A DNA stretch of 44,998 bases from Chitinophaga pinensis. GTDB taxonomy: Bacteria; Bacteroidota; Bacteroidia; 2-12-FULL-35-15. The stretch is from assembly GCA_945879015.1 (NCBI GenBank), contig CAMCUO010000022.1, positions 1-44,998 on the forward strand, given 5' to 3'. Each line of letters starts with the position of its first letter. Within the stretch, counting starts at the first letter, position 1. The notes beneath the pieces are model-generated. The model was not told the DNA's origin, made no database searches, and was given only the letters and a program-made list of their open reading frames with translations. This document shows positions 44,866 through 44,998 of the stretch, piece by piece. The translations under genes and the position numbers were made by a program.

Positions 44866-44998
44866 TTGGGGAGCAGGATAAAAAGCGATACTTTTGAAAA
44901 AAAAGTTATCGAAGCAACCGACCACAAATTATTACAAGAACTATTTCCATCAGAGTTAATGGATTATTTTATAATAACCAACTTTGAAACACTTTGTA
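44866..44998 (+). CDS. Partial transposase-associated ORF (ISAon1-like N-terminal region), cut by the right edge
   Basis: A frame opens after a TAA, with TTG at 44866 as possible start, and runs off the window. Its sequence includes DHKLLQELFPSELMDYFIIT, resembling the N-terminal protein of ISAon1/IS4-type elements (LLPE-x-x-x-DYF pattern). The stretch from about 44850 (GGGTCAGGTATAAAAGTTGG) may be the element's left end. The assignment rests on memory of the family and half a protein. Between uvrB and this point (44734-44849) I see only a short hairpin, CTTTAATGCCATTAAAG. Confidence 0.4.
   Translation, partial: MGSRIKSDTFEKKVIEATDHKLLQELFPSELMDYFIITNFETLC

Noticed and set aside
1..44998. 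Genome-wide reassignment of UGA to an amino acid
   Set aside because: comEC and folP end at TGA at the expected protein length, and other genes use TGG for Trp without internal TGA.

Overview
The window is a piece of a low-GC (roughly one-third GC) chromosome from a member of the Bacteroidota. Four things support this: several proteins end in type IX secretion (T9SS) C-terminal sorting domains; many genes are preceded by the Bacteroidota -7 promoter element TAnnTTTG instead of a Shine-Dalgarno sequence; the gene set folP / DUF1599 / BT_3928-like DoxX / tpiA is one I recall as typical of this phylum; and proteins such as the DUF2027-Smr protein and a ComEC without a C-terminal hydrolase domain fit it too. 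No closer identification is possible from the sequence alone.

Layout. 1-6.3 kb: a gene start cut by the left edge, an orphan T9SS tail fragment, a DEAH helicase, a minimal DEAD-box helicase and a large secreted BNR-repeat T9SS protein. 6.4-9.3 kb: a small secreted repeat protein, a GreA-like protein, a probable outer-membrane protein and an SPFH protein. 9.4-13.5 kb: tRNA-Arg(ACG), a DeaD/CsdA-type helicase with a long leader, RNase P RNA and a Smr protein. 13.5-18.4 kb: a phosphatase-superfamily lipoprotein, ComEC, a CarboxypepD_reg-like protein and PlsY. 18.3-28.6 kb: a long minus-strand series, DUF1599, BT_3928-like protein, orphan DppB-type permease, broken DUF6624 gene, tpiA, prmA, a 1497-residue secreted protein of unknown function, plsY. 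28.7-37 kb: divergent folP, an M36 T9SS metalloprotease, a decayed T9SS gene, an MBL hydrolase, a NifS-type cysteine desulfurase and GlmM. 37.2-44.7 kb: a plus-strand block with a TPR protein, ComA-like phosphosulfolactate synthase, rhodanese, DedA, an AAA ATPase tightly linked to aroE, and uvrB. The right edge enters what looks like an insertion sequence.

Most genes are housekeeping: RNA metabolism (two DEAD-box helicases, rnpB, tRNA), envelope and lipid synthesis (plsY, glmM), cofactors (folP, cysteine desulfurase), central metabolism (tpiA, aroE) and repair (uvrB). The accessory signal lies in the T9SS cargo genes, in two truncated T9SS remnants that each abut an intact gene, in several families of intergenic repeats (one a 208-bp element with perfect 24-bp inverted ends), and in a DUF6624 gene whose frame is interrupted only by two UGA codons.

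The least explained items are the 1497-residue protein overlapping plsY, the double-UGA gene, and the ATPase preceded by a 15-bp tandem repeat. I did not find a CRISPR array, prophage or complete known defence island.
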